The notes: generated from the sequence alone by a model not told the origin. 64,000 nt of DNA from Candidatus Nanopelagicales bacterium (GCA_018401415.1 JAGYKV010000017.1:818001-882000), one strand, 5' to 3'; shown: positions 1-9,177, counted from the stretch's first letter. Numbers and translations: made by a program.

Positions 1-185
1 ACTAACTGCTGCAGTGCCAAGTCTGGATCCGCCACACCCACGAGTGATTCCGCGATTGCGGCCGATTCGATTGCGCCTTCTGACAACTTCTCAATCTCTG
101 CGACCAATTCAATGGCCGCCGTTGAATCTTGGATCCCAGTTCGCACGAGGACCGCACGAAGCGATTCACTCCGCGAAACACTCAT
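1..185 (-). CDS. glnE: Probable glutamine-synthetase adenylyltransferase, N-terminal fragment
   Basis: An open frame runs off the left edge of the window. It starts at an ATG (complement of 183-185) and encodes about 61 residues, beginning MSVSRSESLRAV and ending in ADPDLALQQL. The alternating Leu/Ala/Glu helical pattern and the ADPDxAL element resemble the N-terminus of actinobacterial GlnE, which adenylylates and deadenylylates glutamine synthetase. GlnE is known to lie directly downstream of glnA2 in mycobacteria, which matches the position here. The catalytic nucleotidyltransferase motifs lie outside the window, so the call rests on context and weak N-terminal similarity. Confidence 0.5.
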   Translation of the reverse strand, partial: MSVSRSESLRAVLVRTGIQDSTAAIELVAEIEKLSEGAIESAAIAESLVGVADPDLALQQL

Positions 186-247
186 ATTGGAAATCTACTC
201 TCTGCCACACCTTGGCACCGCAGCCCCAAGACGATTCATCAGGTGAC

Positions 248-289
248 GCGCTATGGGGATTGCGCTATAGGGATGGCGCTATAGGGAAG
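248..289. repeat. 14-bp tandem repeat, three copies, overlapping the glnA2 stop codon
   Basis: Three consecutive 14-bp units, 248-261, 262-275 and 276-289, share the core GCGCTATAGGGA; the first copy has G for A at one site. The glnA2 stop codon (complement of 279-281) lies in the third unit, and the same TAG recurs beyond it. Similar 7- or 14-bp repeats occur at other gene ends in this window. Confidence 0.85.
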
Positions 290-1616
290 GAAGGTATCTA
301 TTCAATTCCCATTGAGTGACCTGCTGCCGATACTCTTCCCACTCCGCCCGCTTATTGCGCAAGAAGAATTCAAATACATGTTCGCCCAACGCCTCCGCGA
401 CCAATTCACTATTCTCCATGGCCATGATCGCTTGATTGAGGCTTTCGGGAAGTGGTTTCATTCCAAGGGCATTTCGTTCCCCTGGAGTTAATGCCCAGAC
501 ATCATCTTCTGCTTCCGGTGGAAGTTCATAGCCTTCCTCTATCCCCTTGAGCCCTGCCGCCAGCAGCACGGCAAATGCCAAATATGGATTCGCGGCACTG
601 TCCATTGCCCGGTACTCGATTCGGGCGCTATTCGCCTTACCCGGTTTGTACATGGGGACGCGCAAAAGGGCCGAACGATTATGTCTTCCCCAACACACCC
701 ACGCAGGAGCTTCAGCGCCACCCGCAATTCGTTTATAGGAGTTCACCCACTGGTTTGTCACCGCAGTTATTTCCGGAGCGTGAACAAGTAATCCTGCGAG
801 GAATGCTCGAGCAATCTTTGACAATTGATGCTGCGCACCGGGTTCATAGAAAGCATTGGTATCACCTTCAAAGAGGGAGAGGTGCGTATGCATGCCGCTT
901 CCGGGGAACTGCATAAAGGGCTTTGGCATGAAAGATGCAAAGATCCCCTGATCCAGTGCAACTTCCTTGATGGCCAATCGGAATGTCATGAGATTGTCAG
1001 CGGTGGATAATGCGTCCGCGTAGCGGAGATCGATTTCCTGCTGACCTGGACCGCCCTCATGGTGGCTGAATTCGACCGAAATACCCATGGCTTCGAGCAT
1101 GGTGATTGCCTGCCGCCGGAAATCATGGGCAACTCCATTTGGAGCGTTATCAAAATACCCGTATCGATCAACCGGCACGGGCTCTTGCCCTGGCTCCGGT
1201 TCCCCCTTGAATAGATAGAACTCAACTTCTGGGTGGGTGTAGAACGTAAAGCCCATGTCGGCAGCTTTGGTCAGTGCCCGCTTGAGGACATGGCGTGGGT
1301 CGGCAAATGATGGTGAGCCATCCGGCATTTGGATATCGCAGAACATGCGAGCAACGCCGGGACCCTCTTCACGCCATGGAAGGATGCTGAAAGTGCTTGC
1401 ATCTGGCTTGGCAAGCATGTCTGATTCATAAACCCGTGCGAAACCTTCAATAGCCGAACCATCGAATCCAATACCTTCGCTGAAAGCACCTTCTAATTCA
1501 GCAGGTGCTATCGCAACAGATTTCAATGCACCGAGAACATCGGTGAACCACAGGCGAATAAAGCGGATATCCCGCTCTTCTACCGTGCGTAACACGAATT
1601 CAGCTTGCCTGTCCAC
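279..1616 (-). CDS. glnA2: Glutamine synthetase type I, GlnA2-like
   Basis: Makes glutamine from glutamate, ammonia and ATP in the cytoplasm. The 445-residue protein has the full GS-I set: an N-terminal beta-grasp domain (about 1-100), the catalytic GSGMHTHLSL segment, RIAGGAEAPAW and WGRHNRSALLR, and the KANSARIEYR loop. Length and sequence match the short GS-I (alpha) form known as GlnA2 in actinobacteria. The NLYDLP adenylylation motif of GlnA1 is absent; the equivalent place reads EGYELPPEAEDDVW, so control by GlnE is doubtful for this paralogue. The start is GTG, preceded by a clear GGAGG five bases upstream. The neighbour downstream is a probable glnE. The stop codon sits in a 14-bp tandem repeat. 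Confidence 0.95.
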   Translation of the reverse strand: MDRQAEFVLRTVEERDIRFIRLWFTDVLGALKSVAIAPAELEGAFSEGIGFDGSAIEGFARVYESDMLAKPDASTFSILPWREEGPGVARMFCDIQMPDGSPSFADPRHVLKRALTKAADMGFTFYTHPEVEFYLFKGEPEPGQEPVPVDRYGYFDNAPNGVAHDFRRQAITMLEAMGISVEFSHHEGGPGQQEIDLRYADALSTADNLMTFRLAIKEVALDQGIFASFMPKPFMQFPGSGMHTHLSLFEGDTNAFYEPGAQHQLSKIARAFLAGLLVHAPEITAVTNQWVNSYKRIAGGAEAPAWVCWGRHNRSALLRVPMYKPGKANSARIEYRAMDSAANPYLAFAVLLAAGLKGIEEGYELPPEAEDDVWALTPGERNALGMKPLPESLNQAIMAMENSELVAEALGEHVFEFFLRNKRAEWEEYRQQVTQWELNRYLPSL

Positions 1617-1721
1617 TTAAACCTCCACACTCAAAGAACCTTGTGACTCTCACCCTATGGTCAATGGCACCATGGTGCTCCCACTCGTGTTACGGGGCGG
1701 TTAACAAGTACCCTCGCACCT

Positions 1722-3383
1722 GTGACCCTGCGCGTGGCCCTGGCTTCCACTAACCCCATTGTGGGTGATTTGAGCGGCAATGCCGACAAAGTACGTCGTG
1801 CGACCGCCGAGGCGGTTCTCGGTGGTGCCGAACTCGTTGTTTTCGGGGAAATGGCCCTCAATGGCTACCCGGTCGAGGATTTGGCCCTGAGGGAAGATTT
1901 CCAAGTTGCATCGCTTCACGCGGTTCATCAACTTGCCCGCGACCTGGCATCCGATGGCTTTGCAGCTGCAACCGTGATTATCGGCTTCCTCGGTTCGGAA
2001 TCAGAACCAGAGCAGGCCTATGGCTATCCCGCCGGCGGACCTCGAAACTCGGCTGCCGCTATTCACAACGGCGAGGTAATTGCCACCTACAACAAACATT
2101 TTCTCCCCAACTACGGAGTATTTGACGAAGCCAGATACTTCGTTCCAGGAACCGATCCCATCGTGATTATGGTGAATGGCTACAGCGTGTGTTTAGCGAT
2201 CTGTGAAGACCTGTGGCGCGAGGGTGGGCCCGTGCAGTGGGCGCGCGACGCCAATGCAGATGTACTAGCGGTCCTTAATGCATCCCCATATGAAATGGGT
2301 AAGGACAATGTGCGTTTTGAGCTCTGCCAACGTCGCGCCCAACAATCAGGCTCCACAATTCTTTACACCAATATCGTTGGCGGACAAGATGAACTTGTCT
2401 TTGATGGTGGATCAATGGTCGTCAGCCCTGAAGGTCACCTCATTGCCAGAGGTCCACGATTCACGGAGTCCGTCCTTCACCTCGAACTTGGCACTTCACA
2501 TAAGAATTCGGAATTGAAAGTGTCCCCCGGCCTAGATTCATTGGCTGAAGTCTGGTCTGCTCTCACCCTGTCATTACGAGACTATGTCAACAAAAATGGA
2601 TTCCGTTCCGTTGTGCTCGGTGCCAGCGGCGGGATTGATTCAGCGGTTGTCGCCGCCCTGGCCGTAGATTCCCTCGGTGCTGATCGTGTGTACGCAGCGG
2701 CCATGCCGAGCCCATTTTCCTCGGAACATTCCGTTGCCGATGCCTACTCATTAGCCGAGAACACCGGAATCTCGATCAGAACCATTCCGATTAAACCTAT
2801 GTTCGATTCTTTTATGCACAGCCTTGAACTTTCGGGTTTGGCTGAAGAAAACCTTCAGGCCCGAATTAGAGGAACGACATTGATGGCTTTGTCGAACGCG
2901 GAAGGACATCTGGTCTTGGCCACCGGCAATAAAAGTGAACTCTCCGTTGGCTATTCCACCATTTACGGAGATGCCGTCGGCGGATTTGCTCCCATTAAGG
3001 ACATTCCTAAGACTCTCGTCTGGGATTTGGCTAGGTGGCGAAATCAGAAGGCAATCGCGAATGGTGAAACTCCACCCATTCCGGAAAATAGCATCACTAA
3101 GGAACCTAGTGCAGAGTTGCGCCCGGATCAGCGCGACACCGATTCACTCCCAGATTATGAAATTCTGGATTCGATTCTGGATTCCTATGTTCATCATGAT
3201 GATTCAGCTGATGAACTGGTAGCCCGAGGTTTTGATCCTGAACTGGTTCACCGAATAATTCGACTCACCGATGCTGCTGAATACAAGCGACGCCAGTACC
3301 CGCCTGGAACGAAAATTACCTTGAAATCTTTTGGTCGAGACCGAAGGCTTCCGATCACCAATCACTGGCGGGGACTGTGCTGA
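1722..3383 (+). CDS. nadE: Glutamine-dependent NAD+ synthetase
   Basis: Last step of NAD synthesis: ATP-dependent amidation of deamido-NAD+ with glutamine as nitrogen donor. The N-terminal nitrilase-type glutaminase (about 1-260) shows the Glu of VVFGEMALNGYP (about residue 43), a Lys in NKHFLPNYG, and the catalytic Cys in LAICEDLW (about 153). The C-terminal ATP-pyrophosphatase domain has the SGGIDSA P-loop (about 302-308) and the TGNKSELSVGYSTIYGD segment. At 553 residues this is the compact two-domain form, shorter than the roughly 680-residue mycobacterial enzyme. The start is GTG with no evident Shine-Dalgarno sequence, so the mRNA may be leaderless. It is divergent from glnA2. Confidence 0.95.
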   Translation: MTLRVALASTNPIVGDLSGNADKVRRATAEAVLGGAELVVFGEMALNGYPVEDLALREDFQVASLHAVHQLARDLASDGFAAATVIIGFLGSESEPEQAYGYPAGGPRNSAAAIHNGEVIATYNKHFLPNYGVFDEARYFVPGTDPIVIMVNGYSVCLAICEDLWREGGPVQWARDANADVLAVLNASPYEMGKDNVRFELCQRRAQQSGSTILYTNIVGGQDELVFDGGSMVVSPEGHLIARGPRFTESVLHLELGTSHKNSELKVSPGLDSLAEVWSALTLSLRDYVNKNGFRSVVLGASGGIDSAVVAALAVDSLGADRVYAAAMPSPFSSEHSVADAYSLAENTGISIRTIPIKPMFDSFMHSLELSGLAEENLQARIRGTTLMALSNAEGHLVLATGNKSELSVGYSTIYGDAVGGFAPIKDIPKTLVWDLARWRNQKAIANGETPPIPENSITKEPSAELRPDQRDTDSLPDYEILDSILDSYVHHDDSADELVARGFDPELVHRIIRLTDAAEYKRRQYPPGTKITLKSFGRDRRLPITNHWRGLC

Positions 3384-3404
3384 AAACGGTGTTTCGGGAA
3401 TGCC

Positions 3405-3587
3405 TCAGGTGGCAACGATGCGCTCCTCGCCTTGTGTCTTGAATCGGTAGAACGCATCGCTAAGCCAGGAGGGCATAGACGATGCTGCCGAGATCAAGGC
3501 CTCAAACTCCTTCGGTGGCAGGCGGCGCTTGAGCAGGTCGATAGCGTCCTTTGTGTGCCCATTCTTAGACGAGAGCGATTTTCCCAA
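3405..3587 (-). CDS. Short unknown ORF, possibly a gene remnant
   Basis: A 60-residue frame with a TTG start two bases after AAAGGG. The sequence is well mixed (for example DAIDLLKRRLPPKEFEAL and SMPSWLSDAFYRF) and reads like coding sequence rather than a random frame. I do not recognise a family. It sits between nadE and the toxin-antitoxin pair, so it may be the surviving C-terminal end of a gene truncated when the toxin-antitoxin genes arrived. It could also be a chance frame. Confidence 0.3.
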   Translation of the reverse strand: MGKSLSSKNGHTKDAIDLLKRRLPPKEFEALISAASSMPSWLSDAFYRFKTQGEERIVAT

Positions 3588-3592
3588 CCCTT

Positions 3593-3619
3593 TACAATAG
3601 TGTTACGATTTAGGTAACA
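3593..3619 (+). promoter_or_regulatory. Promoter and palindromic operator of the toxin-antitoxin pair
   Basis: A TACAAT -10-like hexamer at 3593-3598 is followed by an inverted repeat, TGTTAC-(7 bp)-GTAACA, at 3601-3619, immediately upstream of the HigB-like toxin start. HigA-type antitoxins typically repress their own promoter through such a palindrome, so this is the likely operator. The binding protein is inferred. Confidence 0.5.
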
Positions 3620-3626
3620 TATTCGG

Positions 3627-3920
3627 ATGGAGTTGTGCTACTCTACGAGAGATCTGGAGCGGGTCTGCACTGACGAACGTCGGATGCAGAAGGATCTGGG
3701 AAAAAACGTAGCGAAGAAACTCAAGCTTCGGATTGCTGAACTCAGATATGTCGGTGAGATGCGTGATCTTCTTGAGGGGTCAGGCAGATGGGAAGAGCTA
3801 AAGGCCGACCGAGTTGGCCAGTGGTCGGCAAGGCTGACAGGTAACTGGCGACTGATCGTTCAGCCCGATGAAGGCGACGAGGTGACTGTCCTCGTCGTCG
3901 AGATCATCGATTACCACTAA
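3627..3920 (+). CDS. HigB-like RelE/ParE-superfamily toxin
   Basis: A 97-residue protein of the type II toxin-antitoxin killer class; such toxins cut mRNA on the ribosome. Supporting features are the small size, the basic N-terminal half (KNVAKKLKLRIAELRYV), the GRWEELKADRVGQWSARLTG block and the strand-rich NWRLIVQPD...VLVVEIIDYH C-terminus, which is the usual HigB/RelE ending. It precedes an XRE-type antitoxin gene by 31 bp, the toxin-first order characteristic of higBA. A palindrome upstream probably serves autoregulation. The start is ATG with only weak ribosome-binding signal. Family assignment is good; activity is inferred. Confidence 0.8.
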   Translation: MELCYSTRDLERVCTDERRMQKDLGKNVAKKLKLRIAELRYVGEMRDLLEGSGRWEELKADRVGQWSARLTGNWRLIVQPDEGDEVTVLVVEIIDYH

Positions 3921-3951
3921 TACAGTCTGAAGAAGATGAAAGGAACAGACC

Positions 3952-5017
3952 ATGACCACGACACTCAACTACGTCGTCACAACCGGTGACTTCATCGCAG
4001 AGTGGATGGAGGACGAAGGCATCAATGCAGCCGAACTTGGTCGACGGCTCGGTGTGACGCCTAAACATGTGAGCGAACTTCTCAGTGGCAAGGCCCCGCT
4101 GTCGCACCCGCTCGCTCTGGCTCTTGAGCGCGTGACCGGTGTTCCTGCTCGTCTTTGGAACCTCTACGAGTCCGGCTATCGCAGTGAACTCGCGCGTGAA
4201 GCAGCCAACGATGATCTTGCGGATCAATACGAGCAGGCGAATGAATTCCCGCTCACCTACCTGCGTAAATACGGAAATGTGACCGTCCCCGCGCGTGACC
4301 GCGCGGGGACGGTGCGCCAATTGCTCAGCATTCTCGGTGTTGCAAACTTTCAGGCCTTCTGGGCGACTTGGTCTCAAGGAAGTGTCGCTTATCGCCGTTC
4401 CGCTATCGGCCGTAAAGACGCCCCCGCGCTCGCGGTGTGGTTAGCCCTTGCCGAGCGGCATCACGATGGATTGCGTGACGTCCCTGAGTTCGATCGCGGT
4501 GGCTTGGAGTTGCTGATACCCGAACTGCGTCACCTGACAAGTGGTGAACCGATGGCTGCCATTCACGCAACACAAGCAAAACTCCGAGATGTCGGCGTTG
4601 TGCTGTGCTTCATTCCGCCCGTTCCGGGTCTCGGTATCCACGGTGCAACTCGCTGGATCAATGCGACCCCGTTATCCAGCTCTCGTTGCTCTGGAAGAGC
4701 GACGATCAACTCTGGTTCACTCTCTTTCACGAGCTCGGCCATGTCCTTCTACACGGAGATACGGAACTTTATCTCAACGGGGAGAAGTGCACCTGCCGAA
4801 GATCGAAGCCAACATGTACGCCTCCGACGTGCTCATCCCACGTGAGTATCAACATCGCTTGCCTCGAACGCGTGATATCGCCGCAGTGAAAGAACTGGCT
4901 GGCGAAATCGGTATTGCGCCGAGCATTGTTCTTGGTCGCGCACAGCGCGAAACCAGAGACTTCGCGTGGGGTCAGAGCCTGCGACGCACATTTGAATGGG
5001 TCGAAAATCCGATGTAA
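3952..5017 (+). pseudogene. HigA-like antitoxin (XRE + ImmA/IrrE metalloprotease domain), two frameshifts
   Basis: The intended product is about 355 residues. The N-terminal XRE helix-turn-helix is intact (AAELGRRLGVTPKHVSELLSGKAPLS). A linker follows, then an ImmA/IrrE-type zinc-protease domain with the HELGH motif (LFHELGHVLLHGD) and a later EANMYASDVLIP segment. These parts lie in three frames. The frame moves near 4662-4670 (in a CCCC run) and again near 4781-4790 (in a GGGG run); each fits loss of one base. Restoring both gives a continuous protein ending at 5017. Both sites are homopolymers, so sequencing error is as likely as true inactivation. If the truncation is real, the DNA-binding half would survive. 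The metalloprotease extension is seen in a subset of HigA antitoxins. Confidence 0.8.
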
Positions 5018-5052
5018 GGCTGACTTGAAAACACCCAACCGTTCTGGCTCAC

Positions 5053-5649
5053 TCACCGGCGGCAGGTCACCATGTCAACAACCTCCTCGGTTCTGGCGGC
5101 GTCAACGCTCTTCTGGGTGGACCACATTCCCAGGTAGATCATCGACCCAACGAGCGTAGAAACTGCTGTGTTGACCTCGATTGTCGACTCAAATTCACCG
5201 GATGCGATTCCCTCCTCAATGAGTTTTCGGAGTGCATCCCTTCGCTTCATGACAATTCGCTCGAAGACCAGGGTAGCCAGTTCGGGATTCTCGTGTCCAG
5301 AACCCACAACCGCCAACATGATTCGTCCTTCCCGGGTATGCGACATTTTTTGGCGTAATCCGGTGAGGAGTGCAATGAGCTGGTCCCGCGCCGTGCCTGC
5401 TACCGGAAGCGGCAGATTTTGTTCCCCCATGTAGATCAACGAAGCCACGATCAATTCGTCTTTGGAATTGAAACGCCGATAAATACTCGCCTTACCAACT
5501 CCGGCGAGGGTTGCCACACCTTCAATGGATACGGCAGCAATTCCGGCCCTCGCAATGGTGTCCAAAACGGCTTCATGGATTCCGTGATCGACCTCCTCAC
5601 TTCGGGGACGTCCACGCGGTTGCTTCACTTCCATTGATTCGACATTCAC
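5053..5649 (-). CDS. TetR-family repressor, probably of the adjacent exporter
   Basis: A 198-residue regulator. The N-terminal TetR helix-turn-helix (about 27-72) includes IEGVATLAGVGKASIYRRFNSKDELIVASL. A helical ligand-binding domain follows (TetR_C type, with EGIASGEFESTIEVNTAVSTLVGS). It starts inside the stop region of the upstream exporter gene (4-bp overlap), so both are on one transcript. The likely role is ligand-relieved repression of the exporter operon through the palindrome at 7478-7490; that link is inferred. Confidence 0.88.
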   Translation of the reverse strand: MNVESMEVKQPRGRPRSEEVDHGIHEAVLDTIARAGIAAVSIEGVATLAGVGKASIYRRFNSKDELIVASLIYMGEQNLPLPVAGTARDQLIALLTGLRQKMSHTREGRIMLAVVGSGHENPELATLVFERIVMKRRDALRKLIEEGIASGEFESTIEVNTAVSTLVGSMIYLGMWSTQKSVDAARTEEVVDMVTCRR

Positions 5650-7433
5650 TGCGATGGTTTTGGCTGGGTCGAAGTGGGCCGGTCACCTAATTCTTCGGTG
5701 ACTTCTTCGGAATAGTGACTGAACTCAGCCTCGATCACAGTGTTGATATCTGCATGCGCAGGATCCGGATCAGAGATTGGCTCAATGATTGGCACTTTCT
5801 GGGGCGGTGTAATGGAGGGCAACGCGAAAAGCACTATGACGAATGCCACCACGACGACGGCGACGGATATCCATGCCGTGACGTGCGTGGCATTGAGGAA
5901 AGCTTCAAAGGCACCTGCCCGCAAAATGTCTACGGTGGCGGCTGGAAGCGCTGTGGCCTGGTCCAGCACACTCACCGTTCCCACAATCGACTGAGCCGCG
6001 ATTTCTTTGGCCTGTTCGGGAATGGCCTCGGGCAGATCCGCCAGGTACGGATCAACATTGCTGGCGTAGCGCGTGGCCAAGATTGTTCCGATTACGGCCA
6101 CACCGAGGGCACCGCCCACCTGTCTCACCGTGTTTTGGACCGCAGACCCCGCACCCGCGCGCGCCAACGGCAGCACGTTTTGCATGACGGTGGATGCAGG
6201 TGCGATGACATTGCCCATTCCGAATCCGAAGATGAAGAAGATTGTCAGAATGATCCACAACGGCGTATCCATTTGTAGGAAGGCCAACCCCGCAAGGGAA
6301 ACTGCAACGGATCCCAGGCCAAATGAGATGACGAACTTGTAACCAAATCTATTGACCATGGCCGACGATCGGGGGGCCGCAATTATTTGTCCAATGGCAA
6401 AAGGAAGGAAGCACAATCCTGCGGTTAACGTGTCGTAGCCGCGGAGAATCTGCAAATAAAATGGTAATGAGAAGGTGATCCCCGAGAGAGCGAAGAAGGA
6501 AAGGGTGACAGCGATCAGGCTCACGGCATAACCCCGATTTTTAAACAGTCCCACATCAAATGAAGCATTTTTGCTGCGGGATTCAATCCACAGGAAGAGG
6601 GCAATGATGCCCACTCCGGCGAGAACGGGAATGAGGACCGAAGGTGCTACCCAGTTTCTTGTTTCGGAAGCATGGATGATTCCATAAATGAGTAATCCCA
6701 ATCCGGTGATGGATATGAATAGCCCGGGGATATCCAACTTGCGTGGATGTGGGTTTTTAGTTTCCGGAACAACTTTCACAATCCCAATTAATCCACCGAC
6801 AACAATGGGTACATTGATCAGAAAAACCGAGCCCCATGAGTTTCCGAGAATCCATTCGAACCACTGTGGGTTTTGCAGGAGAACTCCCCCGAGCACTGGA
6901 CCTAAGGCAACTGCTGCGCCCACTGCACCGGCCCAAATACCAATTGCTTTCCCCCTCTCATGTGGTGGAAAAATCACGGTAATAATTGCCAAGGTGGTAG
7001 GCAGAACAGCCGCGCCACCAATTCCCATGACCGCCCGCATGCCAATCAACATTCCGGCGTTGACGGAAAATGCTGCGATTAAAGATGCCAAGGCGAAAAT
7101 AGTTAAACCAATGACGAGTACCTTTTTCCGTCCGATTCGATCTCCGAGTACACCCCAGGTGAATAGAAGGGCGGCGAATACGAGGACATAGGAGTCCACG
7201 GCCCAGACGAGTTCACTCTGTGATGCCTGAAGATCACGCTGAATGGTCGGTAACGCAATATTAAGAATCGTGTTATCCAGCACAACGATTAACAGACTCA
7301 CCACCAGCACGGCCAAGATCGCCCACCGGCGGGGGTGACCCTCGGGACCAAATGCACCAAATTGATCAGCCTTGGGGTTCGCAGAACTAGTGGAACTGGC
7401 GGAACTGGTAGACCCGGGTTTGGCCGTTGCCAT
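5646..7433 (-). CDS. MFS drug exporter, DHA2 (14-TM) family
   Basis: A 595-residue integral membrane protein of the EmrB/QacA type, predicted to export drugs or toxic organic compounds by proton antiport. About 14 hydrophobic segments begin at RRWAILAVLVVSLLIVVLDNTILNIALPTIQ; the LDNTILNIALP stretch is the DHA2 motif D1. Motif A is seen as GVLGDRIGRKKVLVIG, and motif C as GIWAGAVGAAVALGPVLGG. Both termini are polar and cytoplasmic. The start is ATG with GGAG six bases upstream. It is co-transcribed with the downstream tetR, and its promoter overlaps a palindrome. The substrate cannot be told from sequence. Confidence 0.92.
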   Translation of the reverse strand: MATAKPGSTSSASSTSSANPKADQFGAFGPEGHPRRWAILAVLVVSLLIVVLDNTILNIALPTIQRDLQASQSELVWAVDSYVLVFAALLFTWGVLGDRIGRKKVLVIGLTIFALASLIAAFSVNAGMLIGMRAVMGIGGAAVLPTTLAIITVIFPPHERGKAIGIWAGAVGAAVALGPVLGGVLLQNPQWFEWILGNSWGSVFLINVPIVVGGLIGIVKVVPETKNPHPRKLDIPGLFISITGLGLLIYGIIHASETRNWVAPSVLIPVLAGVGIIALFLWIESRSKNASFDVGLFKNRGYAVSLIAVTLSFFALSGITFSLPFYLQILRGYDTLTAGLCFLPFAIGQIIAAPRSSAMVNRFGYKFVISFGLGSVAVSLAGLAFLQMDTPLWIILTIFFIFGFGMGNVIAPASTVMQNVLPLARAGAGSAVQNTVRQVGGALGVAVIGTILATRYASNVDPYLADLPEAIPEQAKEIAAQSIVGTVSVLDQATALPAATVDILRAGAFEAFLNATHVTAWISVAVVVVAFVIVLFALPSITPPQKVPIIEPISDPDPAHADINTVIEAEFSHYSEEVTEELGDRPTSTQPKPSQ

Positions 7434-7477
7434 GGATTCTCCGTAGATAGGTACCGCAAAAATTATGAATTACGAAA

Positions 7478-7490
7478 CGGTAGCGTACCG
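7478..7490. promoter_or_regulatory. Palindrome in the exporter/tetR promoter, candidate TetR operator
   Basis: CGGTA-GCG-TACCG is a perfect 13-bp inverted repeat about 45 bp upstream of the exporter start. On the minus strand a CATAAT -10-like hexamer lies downstream of it, so the palindrome overlaps the -35 region, where a repressor would block polymerase. The partner repressor is inferred to be the TetR gene at 5053-5649. Confidence 0.5.
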
Positions 7491-7602
7491 AATTTAGGGG
7501 AAATGCTTGCACTGACTCTGACCTCATGCAATGATTACGGAGGAAAGCAATTCTCATCAAGATCCGGGGACTCCATGTGAGCCTCGAGATTGGAGATAAA
7601 AA

Positions 7603-8445
7603 ATGTCAGTGCATGCACCCGTGGCGGCATCGTCACAAATCCCCGCTACCCGGCGCCTGACCATGCGCGATCTTCATCAGCTCACCGAGTCCGGTACCAA
7701 GTGGTCCATGATCACCGCCTACGACTTCATCTCGGCCGGAATTTTTGAAGAAGCGGGTGCCCACTCTCTCCTTGTCGGCGATTCGGCTGCCATGGTCGTT
7801 TACGGCTATGACTCCACTATTCCAGTAACTATTGGAGAGTTGGTTCCGCTCGTGCGAGCCGTGGTTCGAGGTTCTCGTCGGCCCATTGTGATCGCTGATC
7901 TTCCATTTGGCAGTTATCAATCATCCGTCACCCAAGCCATGGAAACGGCTTCTGCATTCATGAAAGACGGCGGGGCGCAAGCGGTCAAACTCGAGGGTGG
8001 TCGATCCATGCTCCCGCAAGTAGAAGCTCTGGCATCGGCAGGAGTCCCGGTAATTGGTCACCTTGGCTTAACACCGCAATCCGTTCACTCATTGGGCGGA
8101 TACCGAGTTCAAGGGCGCGGGGAATCGGGAGACATTTTGTTGCAGGATGCAAAGGCCCTCCAGTCTGCCGGTGCCATGGCACTCGTTCTCGAAGCCATCC
8201 CCTCGAAACTAGCGGCACGCGTGACCGACATGCTCGATATACCCACTATTGGAATCGGGGCTGGGGCAGCCACAAGTGCCCAAGTAATAGTGTGGCAGGA
8301 CCTACTCGGAATGACCGAGAACCAGCCACCAAAGTTTGTCAAGCAGTACGCACATTTGCGCGAACCCATTCGCCATGCTGTGGCCAATTGGGTAAACGAG
8401 GTATCGACGGGTGCCTTCCCCGGACCTGAACACACGTACAAATAA
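7603..8445 (+). CDS. panB: 3-methyl-2-oxobutanoate hydroxymethyltransferase
   Basis: First committed step of pantothenate synthesis: transfers a hydroxymethyl group from 5,10-methylene-THF to alpha-ketoisovalerate to give ketopantoate. The 280-residue TIM-barrel protein shows the PanB motifs ITAYDFISAGIFEEAG, LLVGDSAAMVVYGYDST (metal-binding Asp), VKLEGG, GHLGLTPQSVHSLGGYRVQG and a C-terminal IGIGAG segment. The start is ATG with GGAGAT seven bases upstream. It is a single gene, divergent from the exporter operon. Product CoA feeds the fatty-acid genes at 45-51 kb. Confidence 0.95.
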   Translation: MSVHAPVAASSQIPATRRLTMRDLHQLTESGTKWSMITAYDFISAGIFEEAGAHSLLVGDSAAMVVYGYDSTIPVTIGELVPLVRAVVRGSRRPIVIADLPFGSYQSSVTQAMETASAFMKDGGAQAVKLEGGRSMLPQVEALASAGVPVIGHLGLTPQSVHSLGGYRVQGRGESGDILLQDAKALQSAGAMALVLEAIPSKLAARVTDMLDIPTIGIGAGAATSAQVIVWQDLLGMTENQPPKFVKQYAHLREPIRHAVANWVNEVSTGAFPGPEHTYK

Positions 8446-8481
8446 AGGTGAGCTCGCCAGAGCGCTTAGGCGTTTAAGTTT

Positions 8482-9177
8482 TTAGTCGATGTCAGTGATG
8501 TGCACTCCGGCGTGACCTTTGTAACGCCTGTTCATGGAAATCAGATTCGCAGTGAACGCTTCAACTTGACCGGCATTACGAAGTTTTCCCGCGTACACAC
8601 CTCGCATGCCTGGTATTTTCCCGGCCAGCGCCTGAATGGCATCCGTTGCAGTGCGGTCATCTCCTACCACGAGAACATCGCCGGAAAGAGAAACAATGTC
8701 TTGGTCAAGTAAAAGTTTCGCCGATATGTGATGAAAGGCCGCCACCACAGTTGAATCCGGAAGCACAGTTTGAGCCTGTTGAGCAGCCGATCCTTCTGGC
8801 ACGTTCAGCCCAAAGGCGCCACCTTTGTCAAAACCAAGGGGATTCACGCAATCAACAACGATCTTTCCCGAGAGTGCAGTTGCCAAACTCGCCAATAATT
8901 CCCGGTGGCCATCCCATGGGACAGCCACGATAACAATGTCACTCGCCTTTGCAGTGTCTTCATTGGACATTCCTCGAACAGACTCACCAATCTCACGAGC
9001 AACATCAGTTGCACGCTCAGCCGTCCGAGAGCCAATAATTACTTTGAGACCGGCACCAGTTAATCGAGTTGCAAGTCCCCGACCCTGCTCACCTGTTCCG
9101 CCCAAGACGCCAATAACTGCTGTCTCGATATTAATAAGTGGTTGTGTTTCCGCAGACTGCGCATCCGAGAGTGTCAT
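8482..9177 (-). CDS. npdG: F420-dependent NADP reductase (NpdG type)
   Basis: Moves hydride between reduced coenzyme F420 and NADP+. The 231-residue protein has a Rossmann nucleotide-binding motif, IGVLGGTGEQGRGLATRL, followed by a phosphate-recognising GSRTAERA. IVIVAVPWDG, VVDCVNPLGF and AFHHISAKLLLD are the conserved F420H2:NADP oxidoreductase blocks, and the C-terminus carries RNAGQVEAFTANLISMNRRYKGHAGVHI. Presence of this enzyme implies that the organism makes F420. It is convergent with panB, with a 36-bp gap. Confidence 0.92.
   Translation of the reverse strand: MTLSDAQSAETQPLINIETAVIGVLGGTGEQGRGLATRLTGAGLKVIIGSRTAERATDVAREIGESVRGMSNEDTAKASDIVIVAVPWDGHRELLASLATALSGKIVVDCVNPLGFDKGGAFGLNVPEGSAAQQAQTVLPDSTVVAAFHHISAKLLLDQDIVSLSGDVLVVGDDRTATDAIQALAGKIPGMRGVYAGKLRNAGQVEAFTANLISMNRRYKGHAGVHITDID

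Noticed and set aside
3627..5017. CRISPR or phage-defence island around the toxin-antitoxin genes
   Set aside because: No spaced repeats, cas genes, nucleases or helicases are present; only a toxin-antitoxin pair.
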